Source: Clarkia xantiana subsp. parviflora (Eukaryota > Streptophyta > Magnoliopsida > Myrtales > Onagraceae). From it: DNA of 64,000 bases. Shown here one piece after another: positions 45,491 through 59,330 of this stretch. Under the pieces are notes generated by a model that saw nothing but the letters and a program-made list of their open reading frames with translations, searched no databases and was not told the DNA's origin. The stretch lies in the NCBI GenBank assembly GCA_036873135.1, contig JAPTYO010000011.1, positions 3,828,298-3,892,297 on the forward strand, given 5' to 3'. The position numbers and the translations under genes were made by a program. The first letter of the stretch is position 1. Every line of letters starts with the position of its first letter.

Positions 45491-46584
45491 AAAATCATCT
45501 CCAGAGTGATTTGCTCTAAGCAAATTGGCACACCTTTGGTGTAGCAATATGGTTCGGGCGAAATAGGTGTTCTAGGGGGGAGGGTTTTCTTTCAAATCAC
45601 CACTTAGGAGGAATTGTGAATTACCCCAAATAAAACCCTAACACCCTTTATTTATAGGAGGAGCAAAGTGGACAAAAGTCCACTTTGCCCCTATTACTAT
45701 TTCGGCCGGCCATGTATAAGGGAGGCCCAATATTTTAGGCCTCTCATGTCAATTGTGATTTGGTCAAGCCGAATTTCCCTAATGTGACATTTACCCAATT
45801 TCTTAAGTAACGTATACATATTAATGGGCTACCAATTACGACGCCCAATCACCATATGCTAACAGCTCCCACTCGTTGGAATGGGAGGGTGCCTGTTAAT
45901 GTACCGTTCTCCAAATCGCATCAACATTTCACTCTTCTGATCTTGCCCTGCTTCCGAATAGTTCATACGAGGTTTGCCGTGCGACCGGCGGATACGTCGG
46001 GCATCGTGCTACTCATCTGTTAGGAGTGTTGTACTGCCCGCGGAACGTTGATTCCCTATCTCAAATCAACCTGTCAAACTGATAATTCTCCAATTGCCCA
46101 GTTTTCACATAGAAATACTTCTCCAAGGCATCCGAACAAGTATTCACAACCTTCAACTAATATCTGGTTGGTGGCCACCTAGTGAATACAAGAGTCGGTG
46201 AATTACAGGTGAATTTGACCATCCCATCGCAAATACCCTTAGTCAAACTCAACCGGTTTCCAAATACGTGGTAAATTGACATTTTTCTTCAGCGCTGCGC
46301 TCATACGCCGAGAAGCGAACATTGAGCCTGACCTTAGGTATGACTTCTGAGTCCATGAGGTTACTACGCGTGCCTATTCAATCAACGCTCGAGGTGAAGA
46401 AGTTTGCGCCCGTGCGAATCGCGAGGATTATATCTAGCACAACAGAGCATGACCCCGTGGTCGAACGTGGCACGCGTAGTATGAAGCACGCGTCGATAGC
46501 AAACCCGAACATCGTCAGGTGTGGAATATGTCAATGATGCTATCGAAGACTTTCATCTGGCCCAGAATGTAGTTTGACGAACAG
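45491..46584 (-). mobile_element. 3' part of a second LTR retroelement (LTR plus internal remnant)
   Basis: On the minus strand, gagtgggagc (polypurine-type) is followed at 45864 by TGTTAGCATATGG, a typical LTR start. Inside this LTR a CCTATAAATAAAGG promoter-like box lies at about 45645-45660. 45865-46584 would be the end of the internal region; a 71-codon open frame there (46322-46537, plus) has no recognisable domain. The element is cut on the right where the defensin array starts. The LTR's left limit is uncertain. Confidence 0.6.
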
Positions 46585-48506
46585 ATCTATCCCCAGATCT
46601 CTATCTCATATATTTCCTCTGACTCAGGCATGAGTATTTTCCATGAGGGACAGATTTAGTTTAACGCTCCAAAAACACAAAGTTGAAATGAGGCAATTTA
46701 AACTTTTATGTTGGAACTATTCTTTACATATATATAGAACGAAGAATACTTGATGAAGGTTAAAATAACTTGTTCGCATCTACAGTACATAAAACTTGAC
46801 AGGGAACCATGCAATAAACCGAACATAATTAGTTCTTTCTTTAGTTGCAAACGTTGTAAGATGTCAATTAGACACATTATAAATGACTAATTTATAATTT
46901 TAATAAACATATGAGTGATAAATTTTGTTTGTATAATAATATTCCCATTAGCCAACCTTTTACGTTCATGACAATATTGGCAAACAAAAATTTCATTAAA
47001 AAAACTTATGCATCGGTCACCGGCTGTAATAAGTAATACCGAAACTTGTTGATTTGATTTATAGATAAATCACGACACGATCCATGGAAAAAATCTATTG
47101 GTCTTGCTCGTTACACAAAACCATAATGTCAATTAATTATGACTTCTTTCGTTTAGTTTACAAGATAGATCGCCTACGCAATTTCGAGTTGGGATAATAA
47201 TAATTAGCAGGTATCTCGAGTGAGATTCTAACTACGTTCAACCAACTTTTCTTGTTTAAGATAATAACCGTTAGATTACAAATCGCTATCCGAACATTGA
47301 TTTTTTTAAAATTGGTTACCCGAACTTTCAAATTTCAAGTAAATTGCTACCTATGAATCAATTCATTTCAAATTGGACAACAAATGATCATTTTCCACTC
47401 ACGTGGGGGCTTTTCATGTGTACGCGACATCTCATTATCCACTGATTTTAGACCATCTCAGAAGAAATCTGAAAAATAACTATAAGTAGAGATTTTAATT
47501 ACGAGTCCAACGCTGCGAACGGTGCCATGATTCGACATCTGGGTTGCACACACACCTCGTTCAAAGTTGGACGTGCGTGTGAACTTCATCTTCAAACTAG
47601 GGCCAGAATTTAAAGATTGCAGAGCTGGCTTTGAGGTCATGTTTCTCAGTCATCCGAGTTCGTTTTGGGTGTTATTGGTGTCTTTTTAATGCCCTTACAA
47701 TGAACTATAAGGTGCTGGATTATTACTTTTGAAGTAATCAGTTAAAACACGACTTTTATGGCTTCAACGTTTACAGTTGAACAAAGTTTCTTAAACTTCA
47801 AAGCTTGATATCTATCAAACGACACGATGGAATTAAGTTTCATAACTTGTGTTAGGTTATTTAGGTCTCCATGAGTCTAATCAGTGGCAGAAACAAGAAT
47901 AAAACATCCAAACCAGAATCCACCGTTAACAACATTCAAGATTTCTCTCTCTAGGGCAAATAGTAACAAAGGGATATAAAGATAAAAATTGCTGAGTATT
48001 ACCTTGTTTCTAGCATGCATCCTCCATTAGTAGGTAGTAACAACTGAGACAATTCCTTAGGCCATAGCATTTCAACTTGATCGATTTTGGCCACTCCTTT
48101 TTAAGCTCTTCGAAACCTCGACTACGTTCTTCATCTGTTGCTATGCAAGGTTTGTGTTGGGGTGTTCCGTGAAGAGGAAGCGAAACTAACCGGCTGGGTT
48201 TTGAACTATATCATCTCTGTTAGGGTTTTGGACTTAAACCCAACTTCCATAGTAGGTTAAAGATAAATTTAAAAAAAAAAAAAAAAAACTGTTTTGCCAT
48301 TGACTTTTGTTATTAGGTGAAATTATCCCTGAAGTTCTTTACTTGTGGTTTCTTACCACAAATTTGTCCCATGTATTACATACCTTAAACTGAAAAAAAC
48401 AAAAAAAATTAACAACAAAATCCATAGGATTGTGGTCATCTAATTATAATAGATATGATTTTTTTCCTAATTTTTTCTCTTACCAAAATAAGACTAAATA
48501 AGACAC

Positions 48507-48519
48507 TATATATATATAC
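48507..48519 (+). promoter_or_regulatory. TATA box of the defensin-like genes (unit 1 shown)
   Basis: gacactatatatatatacagg lies about 90-100 bp before the ATG. The same box, in a shorter form (cactatatatacagg), occurs at about 52077, 55664, 59231 and 62201, at the same distance from the start in every unit. Confidence 0.6.
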
Positions 48520-48607
48520 AGGTACAAAAATCTTAGATTTAAGGACAACGACATTTAGCCTAGGAACAAAATAATTAGCTAAAAATCAAAAGATCCAAAC
48601 ATCAACC

Positions 48608-49187
48608 ATGAAACACTTCAAGACTATATTCTTTGTCGTTCTGCTTCTTTTCATCACCATGGGTACGTAATTCACAACGCAGACATTTGTTTCTTTTCAT
48701 ATTGTAATAATATCTTGTGTTATAATATTATATTTTTATTATTTAACATATTTACAGAGTTCTTGTCTTTATATAACAAGTAAAATGAGTTGCTACTATT
48801 TACAGATCTAGCTATGTAAATGAAAATGTCGGTACTACTATTTTTTTATATAACGTTAATGATTCTCCGGAATTTTTTTTAAAAAAGTTAAGATTATTAT
48901 CCTACAAGATTTGAAGAACTTGAATACGTATTAAAACATAACTCTTTTTGTCCTCCTAATAATTTCCTGCTTAACTGCATGCATTTTCAGGAAATAATGT
49001 GATATTAAGAGTAGAAGCTGTAGAATGCACTAAAAGCATATTTTTTGAGGAATGTACTGAAAAGACCAAACCTGCATGTGATGCAGAGTGCAAGAAAGAA
49101 TTTAGGAATTCCTGGGGGAATTGTATTGGGAAAGCATGTACGTGTCACGTTCCTCAGTGTGGCCCTCCTGCATCAGACACAAATTAA
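48608..49187 (+). CDS. Defensin-like secreted cysteine-rich peptide, unit 1
   Basis: Two exons, 48608-48662 and 48991-49187, joined across a 328-bp GT-AG intron, give 83 residues. Exon 1 encodes the hydrophobic signal-peptide core (TIFFVVLLLFITM); cleavage is likely shortly before the first Cys. Exon 2 holds eight cysteines spaced C-x8-C-x7-C-x3-C-x10-C-x4-C-x1-C-x4-C. The CxxxC and CxC pairs are those of the cysteine-stabilised alpha-beta fold, and GNCIGKAC fits the gamma-core GxC pattern. The phase-1 intron after the signal peptide is typical of plant defensin-like (DEFL/SCRL) genes. Such peptides serve in defence or as cell-cell signals, for example in pollination; which applies here cannot be seen. 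Differs from the other copies by Val instead of Gly after ILR. Confidence 0.9.
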
Positions 49188-49596
49188 TAAATAAACTGAA
49201 ATATAATACTTCATACGTATTGTAATTTGCAAAAAATGACTATGTATTAGTGATTATGTGATCATATCGAATAAATCAGTGTACTATTTATGATAGTTGG
49301 TTATTTAAAAAAAAAAAAAAACTTGATTTCTAACAAGAAAGCATCACCAGCATTATAGAAAAAAGTTAATTCCATCTTTGCTAAAATGCTTAAATGTAAG
49401 GAAGGTTCAACATGAATCTCGACATAACTTTCATTAAGAAAATGTATGCAGATACGAGGAGATTCATGCAAGAACAAATACAATTTATTTTTAGGACTAG
49501 ACCCTCTCAGAGACAATCATTAGAAATAATTGAAACATAAATTAGCCATTTAACCTTGTGTAGCTACAGATACTTTCCTGCTAAATATGCTACAAA

Positions 49597-50075
49597 AGTT
49601 AGGTTTAAAATATTTTTTGGTATCACATGTTTGATCGATTTTCACATTTTGTACAATAATTTTTTCTAATACTTTTGGTGCCAATCATTTGGCACTTTGT
49701 AGAATATTGGTGCATTCATTAGTTGATCGTTAAACGGCACGTGCAAATCACGTGACTTTCCCTATACTTTTGATTTTCTTCAAATTATTCTAGGGATATT
49801 GTAATTGAGTCTAGTGGTTGATTTCGAAACTTTTGGACTAAATTTGAACAAAAAAAAAGTTACAGATGTATTAGATGGACTAAATTTAACAAATACAAAA
49901 GTATAGGGCAAGTCACATGACTTGCACGAGCCACTTAACGACGTCAACGAACGGATAGACAAATAGTCTACAAAGTGCAAACGTTTTACACCAATAATAT
50001 ATTAGAAAAACATATTTTACTAAAAGGTAAAATCAGTTAAATATGTGGTACCAAAAGACTCTTTAACCCTGAAAT
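49597..50075. mobile_element. Fold-back element in each defensin unit (unit 1 copy)
   Basis: Left arm: ttggtatcacatgtttgatcg, acttttggtgccaatcattt, aacggcacgtgcaaatcacg. The right arm is its reverse complement: agtcacatgacttgcacgag, tttacaccaataatata, atgtggtaccaaaagactct. Other copies: about 53165-53645, 56757-57236, 60328-60790 and 63298-63776. Because it sits at the same place in every unit, it was inserted before the array was amplified. Same family as 6085-6680 and 33935-34375. Confidence 0.75.
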
Positions 50076-51451
50076 TCAAACCCCCTTTATCAAATTTAGG
50101 TTTCAATTATTTCATATAAAACCCTGGCAACCTTGATACTCATCATCTATCCCTAGATCTCTATCTCATATATTTCCTCTGACTCATGCATGAGTATTTT
50201 CCATGTGGTACAGATTTAGTTTAACGCTCCAAAAACACAAAGTTGAAATGAGGCAATTTAAACTTTTATGTTGGAACTCTTCTTTACATATATATATAGA
50301 ACAAAGAATACTTGATGAATGTTAAAATAACTTGTTCGCATCTACGGTGCATAAAACTTGACAGGGAACCATGCAATTAACCAAACATAATTAGTTATTG
50401 ATTTAGTTGCAAACGTTGTAAGATGTCAACTAGACACATTATAAATTACTAATTACTAATTTATAATTTTAATAAACATATGAGTGATAAATTTTGTTCG
50501 TATAATAATATTCCCATTAGCCAAGCTTTTACGTTCATGACAATATTGGCAAAAAAAAATTCATTAAAAAAACTTATGAATCGGTCACCGGTTGTAATAA
50601 GTAATATAGAAACTTGTTGATTTGATTTATAGATAAATCACGACACGATCCATGGAAAAAATCTATTGGTCTTGCTCGTTACACAAAACCATATTGTCAA
50701 TTAATTATGACTTTTTTCGTTTAGTTTAAAAGATAGATCGCCTACGCTATTTCGAGTTTGGATAATAAGAATAAGCAGGTATCTCGAGTGAGATTCTAAC
50801 TACGTTCAACCAACTTTTTTTGTTTAAGATAATAACCGTTCGATTACAAATCGCTATCCGAACATTGATTTTTTTTTTTTTTAAATTGGTCTCCCGAACT
50901 TTCAGATTTCAAGTAAATTGCTATCTATGAATCAATTCATTTCAAATTGGACAACAAATGATCATTTTCCACTCACGTGGGGGCTTTTCATGTGTACGCG
51001 ATATCTCATTATTCACTGATTTTAGACCGTCTCAGAAGAAATCTGAAAAATAACTATAAGTAGAGATTTTAATTACGAGTCCAACGTTGCGACAGTGCCA
51101 TGATTCGACATCTGGGTTGCACACACGCCTCGTTCAAAGTTGGACGGGCGTGTGAACTTCATCTTCAAACTAGGGCCAAGAATTTAAAGATTATAGAGCT
51201 GGCTTTGAGGTCATGTTTCTCAGTCATCCGAGTTCGGTTTTGGGTGTTATTGGTGTCTTTTTAATACCCTTACAATGAACTATAAGGTGCCGGATTATTA
51301 TTTTTGATGTAATCAGTTAAAACACGACTTTTATGGCTTCAACATTTACGGTTGAACAAAGTTTCTGAAACTTCAAAGCTCGATATCTAACAAACAACTA
51401 GATGGAATTCAGTTTCATAACTTGTGTTAGGTTAGTTAGGTCTCTATGAGT

Positions 51452-51757
51452 CTAATCAGTGCCAGAAACAAGAATAAAACATCCAAACCAGAATCCACCG
51501 TTAACAACATCCAAGATTTCTCTCTCTAGGGCAAATAGTAACAAAGGGATATAAAGATAAGAATTACTGAGTATTACCTTGTTTCTAGCATCCTCCTTTA
51601 GTAGGTAGTAACAACCGAGACAATTCCTTAGGCCATAGCATGTCAACTTGATCGGTTTTGGCCACTCCTTTTTAAGCTCTTCGAAACCTCGACTACGTTC
51701 TTTATCTGTTGCTATGCAAGGTTTGTGTTGGGGTGTTACGTGAGGAGGAAGCGACAC
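51452..51757 (-). other. Exon-like minus-strand ORF repeated in each unit (unit 2 copy)
   Basis: A 101-codon frame on the minus strand. The part TPQHKPCIATDKERSRGFEE, then KEWPKPIKLTCYGLRNCLG and CYYLLKEDARNK, is followed by GTAATACTC, a possible donor (GT at 51576-51577). The part up to RNK is recognisable in all five units, with few changes. Units 3-5 read on through GGTAATAC and unit 1 has a stop near the end. No family was recognised. It may be a remnant exon of a neighbour gene amplified with the defensin-like gene. Matching copies lie near 48020-48200, 55138-55320, 58728-58910 and 61693-61873. Confidence 0.35.
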
Positions 51758-52176
51758 TAACCGGCTGGGTTTTGAACTATATCATCTCTGTTAGGGTTTT
51801 GGACTTAAACCCAACTTCCATAGTAGGTTATAGATAAATTAAAAAAAAATATATATGTTTTGCCATAGACTTTTTTTAGTAGGTGAAATTATCCCTGAAG
51901 TTCTTTACTTGTGGTTTCTTACCACAAATTTGTCCCATGTATTACATACCTTAAACTGAAAAAAAAAAAAACAACAAAAATTAACAACAAAATCCTTAGG
52001 ATTGTGGTCATCTAATTATAATAGATATGATTTTTTTTCCTAATTTTTTCTCTTACCAAAATAAGACTAAATAAGACACTATATATACAGGTACAAAAAT
52101 CTTAGATTTAAGGACAACGACATTTAGCCCAGGAACAAAATAATTATCTAAAAATCAAAAGATCCAAACATCAACC

Positions 52177-52753
52177 ATGAAAAACTTCAGGACTATATTC
52201 TTTGTCGTTCTGCTTCTTTTCATCACCATGGGTACGTAATTCACAACGAAGACATTTGTTTCTTTTCATATTGTAATAATATCTTGTGTTATAATATTAT
52301 ATTTTTATTATTTAACATATTTACAGAGTTCTCGTCTTTATATAACAAGTAAAATGAGTTGCTACTATTTACAGATCTAGCTATGTAAAAGAAAATGTCT
52401 GTACTATTATTTTTTTTATATAACGTTAATGATTATCCGGATTTTTTTTAAAAAAGTTATTATTATTATCCTACAAGATTTGAAGAACTTGAATACGTAT
52501 TAAAACATAACTTTTTTTTTCCTCCTAATAATTACCTGCTTAACTGCATGCATTTTCAGGAAATGTGATATTAAGAGGAGAAGCTGTAGAATGCACTAAA
52601 AGCATATTTTTTGAGGAATGTACTGAAAAGACCAAACCTGCATGTGATGCAGAGTGCAAGAAAGAATTTAGGAATTCCTGGGGGAATTGTATTGGGAAAG
52701 CATGTACGTGTCACGTTCCTCAGTGTGGCCCTCCTGCATCAGACACAAATTAA
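52177..52753 (+). CDS. Defensin-like secreted cysteine-rich peptide, unit 2
   Basis: Exons 52177-52231 and 52560-52753, 82 residues. One codon (Asn) is missing right after the splice site, so the mature part begins GNVILRGEAVEC. The signal peptide reads MKNFRT instead of MKHFKT. All eight cysteines and their spacing are as in unit 1. Confidence 0.9.
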
Positions 52754-55700
52754 TAAATAAACTGAAATATAATACTTCATACGTATTGTAATTTGCAAAA
52801 AATGACTATGTATTAGTGATTATGTGATCATATCGAATAAATCAGTGTACTATTTATGATAGTTGGTTATTTAAAAAAAAAAAACTTGATTCCTAACAAG
52901 AAAGCATCACCAGCATTATAGAAAAAAGTTAATTCCATCTTTGCTAAATTGCTTAAATGTAAGGAAGGTTCAACATGAATCTCGACATTACCTTCATTAA
53001 GAAAATGTATGCAGCTACGAGGAGATTCATGCAAGAACAAATACAATTTAATTTTAGGACTAGACCCTCTCAGAGACAATCATTAGAAATAATTGAAACA
53101 TAAATTAGCCATTTAACCTTGTGTAGCTACAAATACTTTCCTGCTAAATATGCTACAAAATTCAGGTTTAAAATATTTTTTGGTACCACATGTTTGATCG
53201 ATTTTCACATTTTGTACAATAAGTTTTTCTAATACTTTTGGTGCCAATCATTTGGCACTTTGTAGAATATTGGTGCATTCATTAGTTGATCGTTAAACGG
53301 CACGTGCAAATCACGTGACTTTCCCTATACTTTTGATTTTCTTCAAATTATTCTAGGGATATTGCAATTGAGTCTAGTGGTTGATTTCGAAACTTTAGGA
53401 CTAAATGTGAACAAAAAAAAAGTTACATATGTATTAGATGGACTAAATTTAACAAATACAAAAGTATAGGAAAGTCACATGACTTGCACTAGCCACTTTA
53501 CGACCAAAATTAACGGTCAACGAACGAATAGACAAATAGTCTACAAAGTGCAAATGCTTTACACCAAAAGTATATTAGAAAAACATATTTTACTAAAACG
53601 TAAAATTAGTTAAATACATGGTACCAAAAGTCTCTTTAACCCTGAAATTTAAACCCCCTTTATCAAATTTAGGTTTCAATTATTTCATATAAAACCCTGG
53701 CAACCTTGATACTCATCATCTATCCCAAGATCTCTATCTCATATATTTCCTCTGACTCATGCATGAGTATTTTCCATGTGGTACAGATTTAGTTTAACGC
53801 TCCAAAAACACAAAGTTGAAATGAGGCAATTTAAACTTTTATGTTGGAACTCTTCATTACATATATATATAGAGAGAAGAAAACTTGATGAATGTTAAAA
53901 TAACTTGTTTGCATCTACAGTGCATAAAACTTGACAGGGAACCATGCAATAAACCGAACATAATTAGTTCTTGATTTAGTTGCAAACGTTGTAAGATGTC
54001 AACTAGACACATTATAAATGACTAATTTATAATTTTAATAAACATATGAGTGATAAATTTTGTTCGTATAATAATATTCCCATTAGCCAAGCTTTTACTT
54101 TCATGACAATACTGGCAAACAAAAATTTCATTAAAAAAACTTATGAATTGGTCACAGGTTGTAATAAGTAATACCGAAACTTGTTGATTGGATTTATAGA
54201 TAAATCACGAAACGGTCCATGGAAAAAATCTATTGGTCTTGCTCGTTACACAAAACCATATTGTCAATTAATTATGACTTTTTTCGTTTAGTTTACAAGA
54301 TAGATCGCCTACGCAGTTTCGAGTTGGGGTAATAAGAATTAGCAGGTATCTCGAGTGAGATTCTAACTACGTTCAACCAACTTTTTTTGTTTAAGATAAT
54401 AACCGTTCGATTACAAATCGCTATCCGAACATTGATTTTTTTTAAAATTGGTTACCAGAACTTTCAAATTTCAAGTAAATTGCTACCTATGAATCAATTC
54501 ATTTCAAATTGGACAACAAATGATCATTTACCACTCACGTGGGGGCTTTTCATGTGTACGTGACATCTCATTATTCACTGATTTTAGACCATCTCAGAAG
54601 AAATCTGAAAAATAAATATAAGTAGAGATTTTAATTACGAGTCCAACCCTGCGAACGGTGCCATGATTCGACATCTGGGTTGCACACACACCACGTTCAA
54701 AGTTGGACGGGCGTGTGAATTTCATCTTCAAACTAGGGCCAGAATTTAAAGATTGCAGAGCTGGCTTTGAGGTTATGTTTCTCAGTCATCCGAGTTCGGT
54801 TTTGCGTGTTATTGGTGTCTTTTGAATGCCCTTACAATGAACTATAAGGTGCTGGATTATTATTTTTGAAGTAATCAGTTAAAACACGACTTTTATGGCT
54901 TCAACGTTTACGTTTGAACATAGTTTCTAAAATTTCAAAGCTCGATATCTAACAAACGAGACGATGGAATTCGGTTTCATAACTTGTGTTAGGTTAATTA
55001 GGTCTCCATGAGTCTAATCATTTCCAAAAACAAGATTAAAACATCCAAACCAGAATCCACCGTTAACAACATCCAAGATTTCTCTCTCTAGGGCAAATAG
55101 TAACAAAGGGATATAAAGATAAGAATTACTGAGTATTACCCTTGTTTCTAGTATCCTCCTTTAGTAGGTAGTAACAACTAAGACAATTCCTTAGGCCATA
55201 GCATGTCAACTTGATAGGTTTTGGCCACTCCTTTTTAAGCTCTTCGAAACCTCGACTACGTTCTTCATCTATTGCTATGCAAGGTTTGTGTTGGGGTGTT
55301 CCGTGAGGAGGAAGCGAAACTAATCGGCTTGGTTTTGAACTATATCATCTCTGTTAGGGTTTTGGACTTAAACCCAACTTCCATAGTAGGTTAAAGATAA
55401 ATTTAAAAAAAAAAAAAAAAAAAAACTGTTTTGCCATTGACTTTTGTTAGTAGGTGAAATTATATTGAAGTTCTTTACTTTTGGTTTCTTACCACAAATT
55501 TGTCCCATGTGTTACATACCTTAAACTGAAAAAAAAAAAAAAAAACAACAACAACAACAAAAATTAACAACAAAATCCATAGGATTGTGGTCATCTACGT
55601 ACTTATAATAGATATGATTTTTATTCTAATTTTCTCTCTTACAAAAATAAGACTAAATAAGACACTATATATACAGGCAAAAAAATCATAGATTTAAAGA

Positions 55701-55762
55701 CAACGACATTTAGCCCAGGAACAAAATAATTAGCTAAAAATAAAAAGATCCAAACATCAACC

Positions 55763-56344
55763 ATGAAACACTTCAGGACTATATTCTTTGTCGTTCTGCT
55801 TCTTTTCATCACCATGGGTACGTAATTCACAACGCAAACATTTGTTTCTTTTCATATTGTAATAATATCTTGTGTTATAATATAATATTTTTATTATTTA
55901 ACATATTTACAGAGTTCTCGTCTTTATATAACAAGTAAAATGAGTTGCTACTATTTACAGATCTAGCTATGTAAATGAAAATGTCGATACTACTATTTTT
56001 TTATATAACGTTAATGATTCTCCGGATTTTTTTTAAAAAAAAAGTTATTATTATTATCCTACAAGATTTGATGAACTTGAATACGTATTAAAACAGAACT
56101 CTTTTTGTCCTCCTAATAATTTCCTGCTTAATTGCATGCATTTTCAGGAAATAATGTGATATTAAGAGGAGAAGCTGTAGAATGCACTAAAAGCTTATTT
56201 TTTGAGGAATGTACTGAAAAGACCAAACCTGCATGTGATGCAGAGTGCAAGAAAGAATTTAGGAATTCCTGGGGGAATTGTATTGGGAAAGCATGTACGT
56301 GTCACGTTCCTCAGTGTGGCCCTCCTGCATCAGACACAAATTAA
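55763..56344 (+). CDS. Defensin-like secreted cysteine-rich peptide, unit 3
   Basis: Exons 55763-55817 and 56148-56344, 83 residues. The one distinctive change in the mature part is Ile to Leu (TKSLFFEEC). Cysteine frame unchanged. The intron is 330 bp. Confidence 0.9.
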
Positions 56345-59330
56345 TAAATAAACTGAAATATAATACTTCATACGTATTGTAATTTGCAAAAAATGACTAT
56401 GTATTAGTGATTATGTGATCATATCGAATAAATCAGTGTACTATTTATGATAGTTGGTTATTTAAAAAAAAAAAACTTGATTCCTAACAAGAAAGCATCA
56501 CCAGCATTATAGAAAAAAGTTAATTCCATCTTTGCTAAATTGCTTAAATGTAAGGAAGGTTCAACATGAATCTCGACATTACCTTCATTAAGAAAATGTA
56601 TGCAGCTACGAGGAGATTCATGCAAGAACAAATACAATTTATTTTTAGGACTAGACCCTCTCAGAGACAATCATTAGAAATAATTGAAACATAAATTAGC
56701 CATTTAACCTTGTGTAGCTACAAATACTTTCCTGCTAAATATGCTACAAAATTCAGGTTTAAAATATATTTTGGTACCACATGTTTGATCGATTTTCACA
56801 TTTTGTACAATAAGTTTTTCTAATACTTTTGGTGCCAATCATTTGGCACTTTGTAGAATATTGGTGCATTCATTAGTTGATCGTTAAACGGCACGTGCAA
56901 ATCACGTGACTTTCCCTATACTTTTGATTTTCGTCAAATTATTCTAGGGATATTGCAATTGAGTCTAGTGGTTGATTTCGAAACTTTAGGACTAAATGTG
57001 AAAAAAAAAAAAGTTACATATGTATTAGATGGACTAAATTTAACAAATACAAAAGTATAGGGAAAGTCATATGACTTGCACTAGCCACTTTAAGACCAAA
57101 ATTAACGGTCAACGAACGAATAGACAAATAGTCTACAAAGTGCAAATGTTTTACACCAAAAGTATATTAGAAAAACATATTTTACTAAAACGTAAAATTA
57201 GTTAATTACGTGGTACCAAAAGACTCTTTAACCCTGAAATTTAAACCCCCTTTATCAAATTTAGGTTTCAATTATTTCATATAAAACCCTGGCAACCTTG
57301 ATACTCATCATCTATCCCTAGATCTCTATCTCATATATTTCCTCTGACTCATGCATGAGTATTTTCCATGTGGTACAGATTTAGTTTAACGCTCCAAAAA
57401 CACAAAGTTGAAATGAGGCAATTTAAACTTTTATGGTTGGAACTCTTCATTACATATATATATAGAGCGAAGAAAACTTGATGAATGTTAAAATAACTTG
57501 TTTGCATCTACAGTGCATAAAACTTGACAGGGAACCATGCAGTAATCCGAATATAATTAGTTCTTGATTTAGTTGCAAACGTTGTAAGATGTCAACTAGA
57601 CACATTATAAATGACTAATTTATAATTTTAATAAACATATGAGTGATAAATTTTGTTCGTATAATAATATTCCCATTAGCCAAGCTTTTACTTTCATGAC
57701 AATACTGGCAAACAAAAATTTCATTAAAAAACTTATGCATCGGTCATAGGTTGTAATAAGTAATACCGAAACTTGTTGATTTGATTTATAGATAAATCAC
57801 GACACGGTCCATGGAAAAAATCTATTGGTCGTGCTCGTTACACAAAACCATATTGTCAATTAATTATGACTTTTTTCGTTTAGTTTACAAGATAGATCGC
57901 CTACGCAATTTCGAGTTGGGGTAATAAGAATTAGCAGGTATCTCGAGTGAGATTCTAACTACGTTCAACCAACTTTTTTTGTTTAAGATAATAACCGTTC
58001 GATTACAAATCGCTATCCGAACATTGATTTTTTTAAAATTGGTTACCAGAACTTTCAAATTTCAAGTAAATTGCTACCTATGAATCAATTCATTTCAAAT
58101 TGGACAACAAATGATCATTTTCCACTCACGTGGGGCTTTTCATGTGTACGCGACATCTCATTATTCACTGATTTTAGACCATCTCAGAAGAAATCTGAAA
58201 AATAAATATAAGTAGAGATTTTAATTACGAGTCCAACCCTGCGAACGGTGCCATGATTCGACATCTGGGTTGCACACACACCACGTTCAAAGTTGGACGG
58301 GCGTGTGAATTTCATCTTCAAACTAGGGCCAGAATTTAATGATTGCAGAGCTGGCTTTGAGGTTATGTTTCTCAGTCATCCGAGTTCGGTTTTGCGTGTT
58401 ATTGGTGTCTTTTGAATGCCTTTACAATGAACTATAAGGTGCTGGATTATTATTTTTGAAGTAATCAGTCAAAACACGACTTTTATGGCTTCAACGTTTA
58501 CGTTTGAACAAACTTTCTAAAACTTCAAAGCTCGATATCTAACAAACGAGACGATGGAATTCGGTTTCATAACTTGTGTTAGGTTAGTTAGGTCTCCATG
58601 AGTCTAATCATGGCCAGAAACAAGATTAAAACATCCAAACCAGAATCCACCGTTAACAACATCCAAGATTTCTCTCTCTAGGGCAAATAGTAACAAAGGG
58701 ATATAAAGATAAGAATTACTTAGTATTACCCTTGTTTCTAGTATCCTCCTTTAGTTGGTAGTAACAACTGAGACAATTCCTTAGGCCATAGCATGTCAAC
58801 TTGATAGGTTTTGGCCAATCCTTTTTAAGCTCTTCGAAACCTCGACTACGTTCTTCATCTATTGCTATGCAAGGTTTGTGTTGGGGTGTTCCGTGAGGAG
58901 GAAGCGAAACTAATCGGCTTGGTTTTGAACTATATCATCTCTGTTAGGGTTTTGGACTTAAACCCAACTTCCATAGTAGGTTAAAGATAAATTAAAAAAA
59001 AAAAAAAAAAACTGTTTTGCCATTGACTTTTGTTAGTAGGTGAAATTATATTGAAGTTCTTTACTTTTGGTTTCTTACCACAAATTTGTCCCATGTGTTA
59101 CATACCTTAAACTGAAAAGAAAAAACAACAAAAATTAACAACAAAATCCATAGGATTGTGGTCATCTACTTATAATAGATATGATTTTTTTTCCTAATTT
59201 TCTCTCTTACCAAAATAAGACTAAATAAGACACTATATATACAGGCACAAAAATCATAGATTTAAAGACAACGACATTTAGCCCAGGAACAAAATAATTA
59301 GCTAAAAATAAAAAGATCCAAACATCAACC

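Noticed and set aside
46322..46537. 71-codon plus-strand ORF in the second LTR element
   Set aside because: Opposite to the inferred element orientation, with no domain.
49301..49516. Minus-strand 70-78 codon ORF (start MSLRGSSPKN) downstream of each defensin-like gene
   Set aside because: Open in all units, but the units are nearly identical, so this is not independent evidence. It overlaps an A-run and has no family match.
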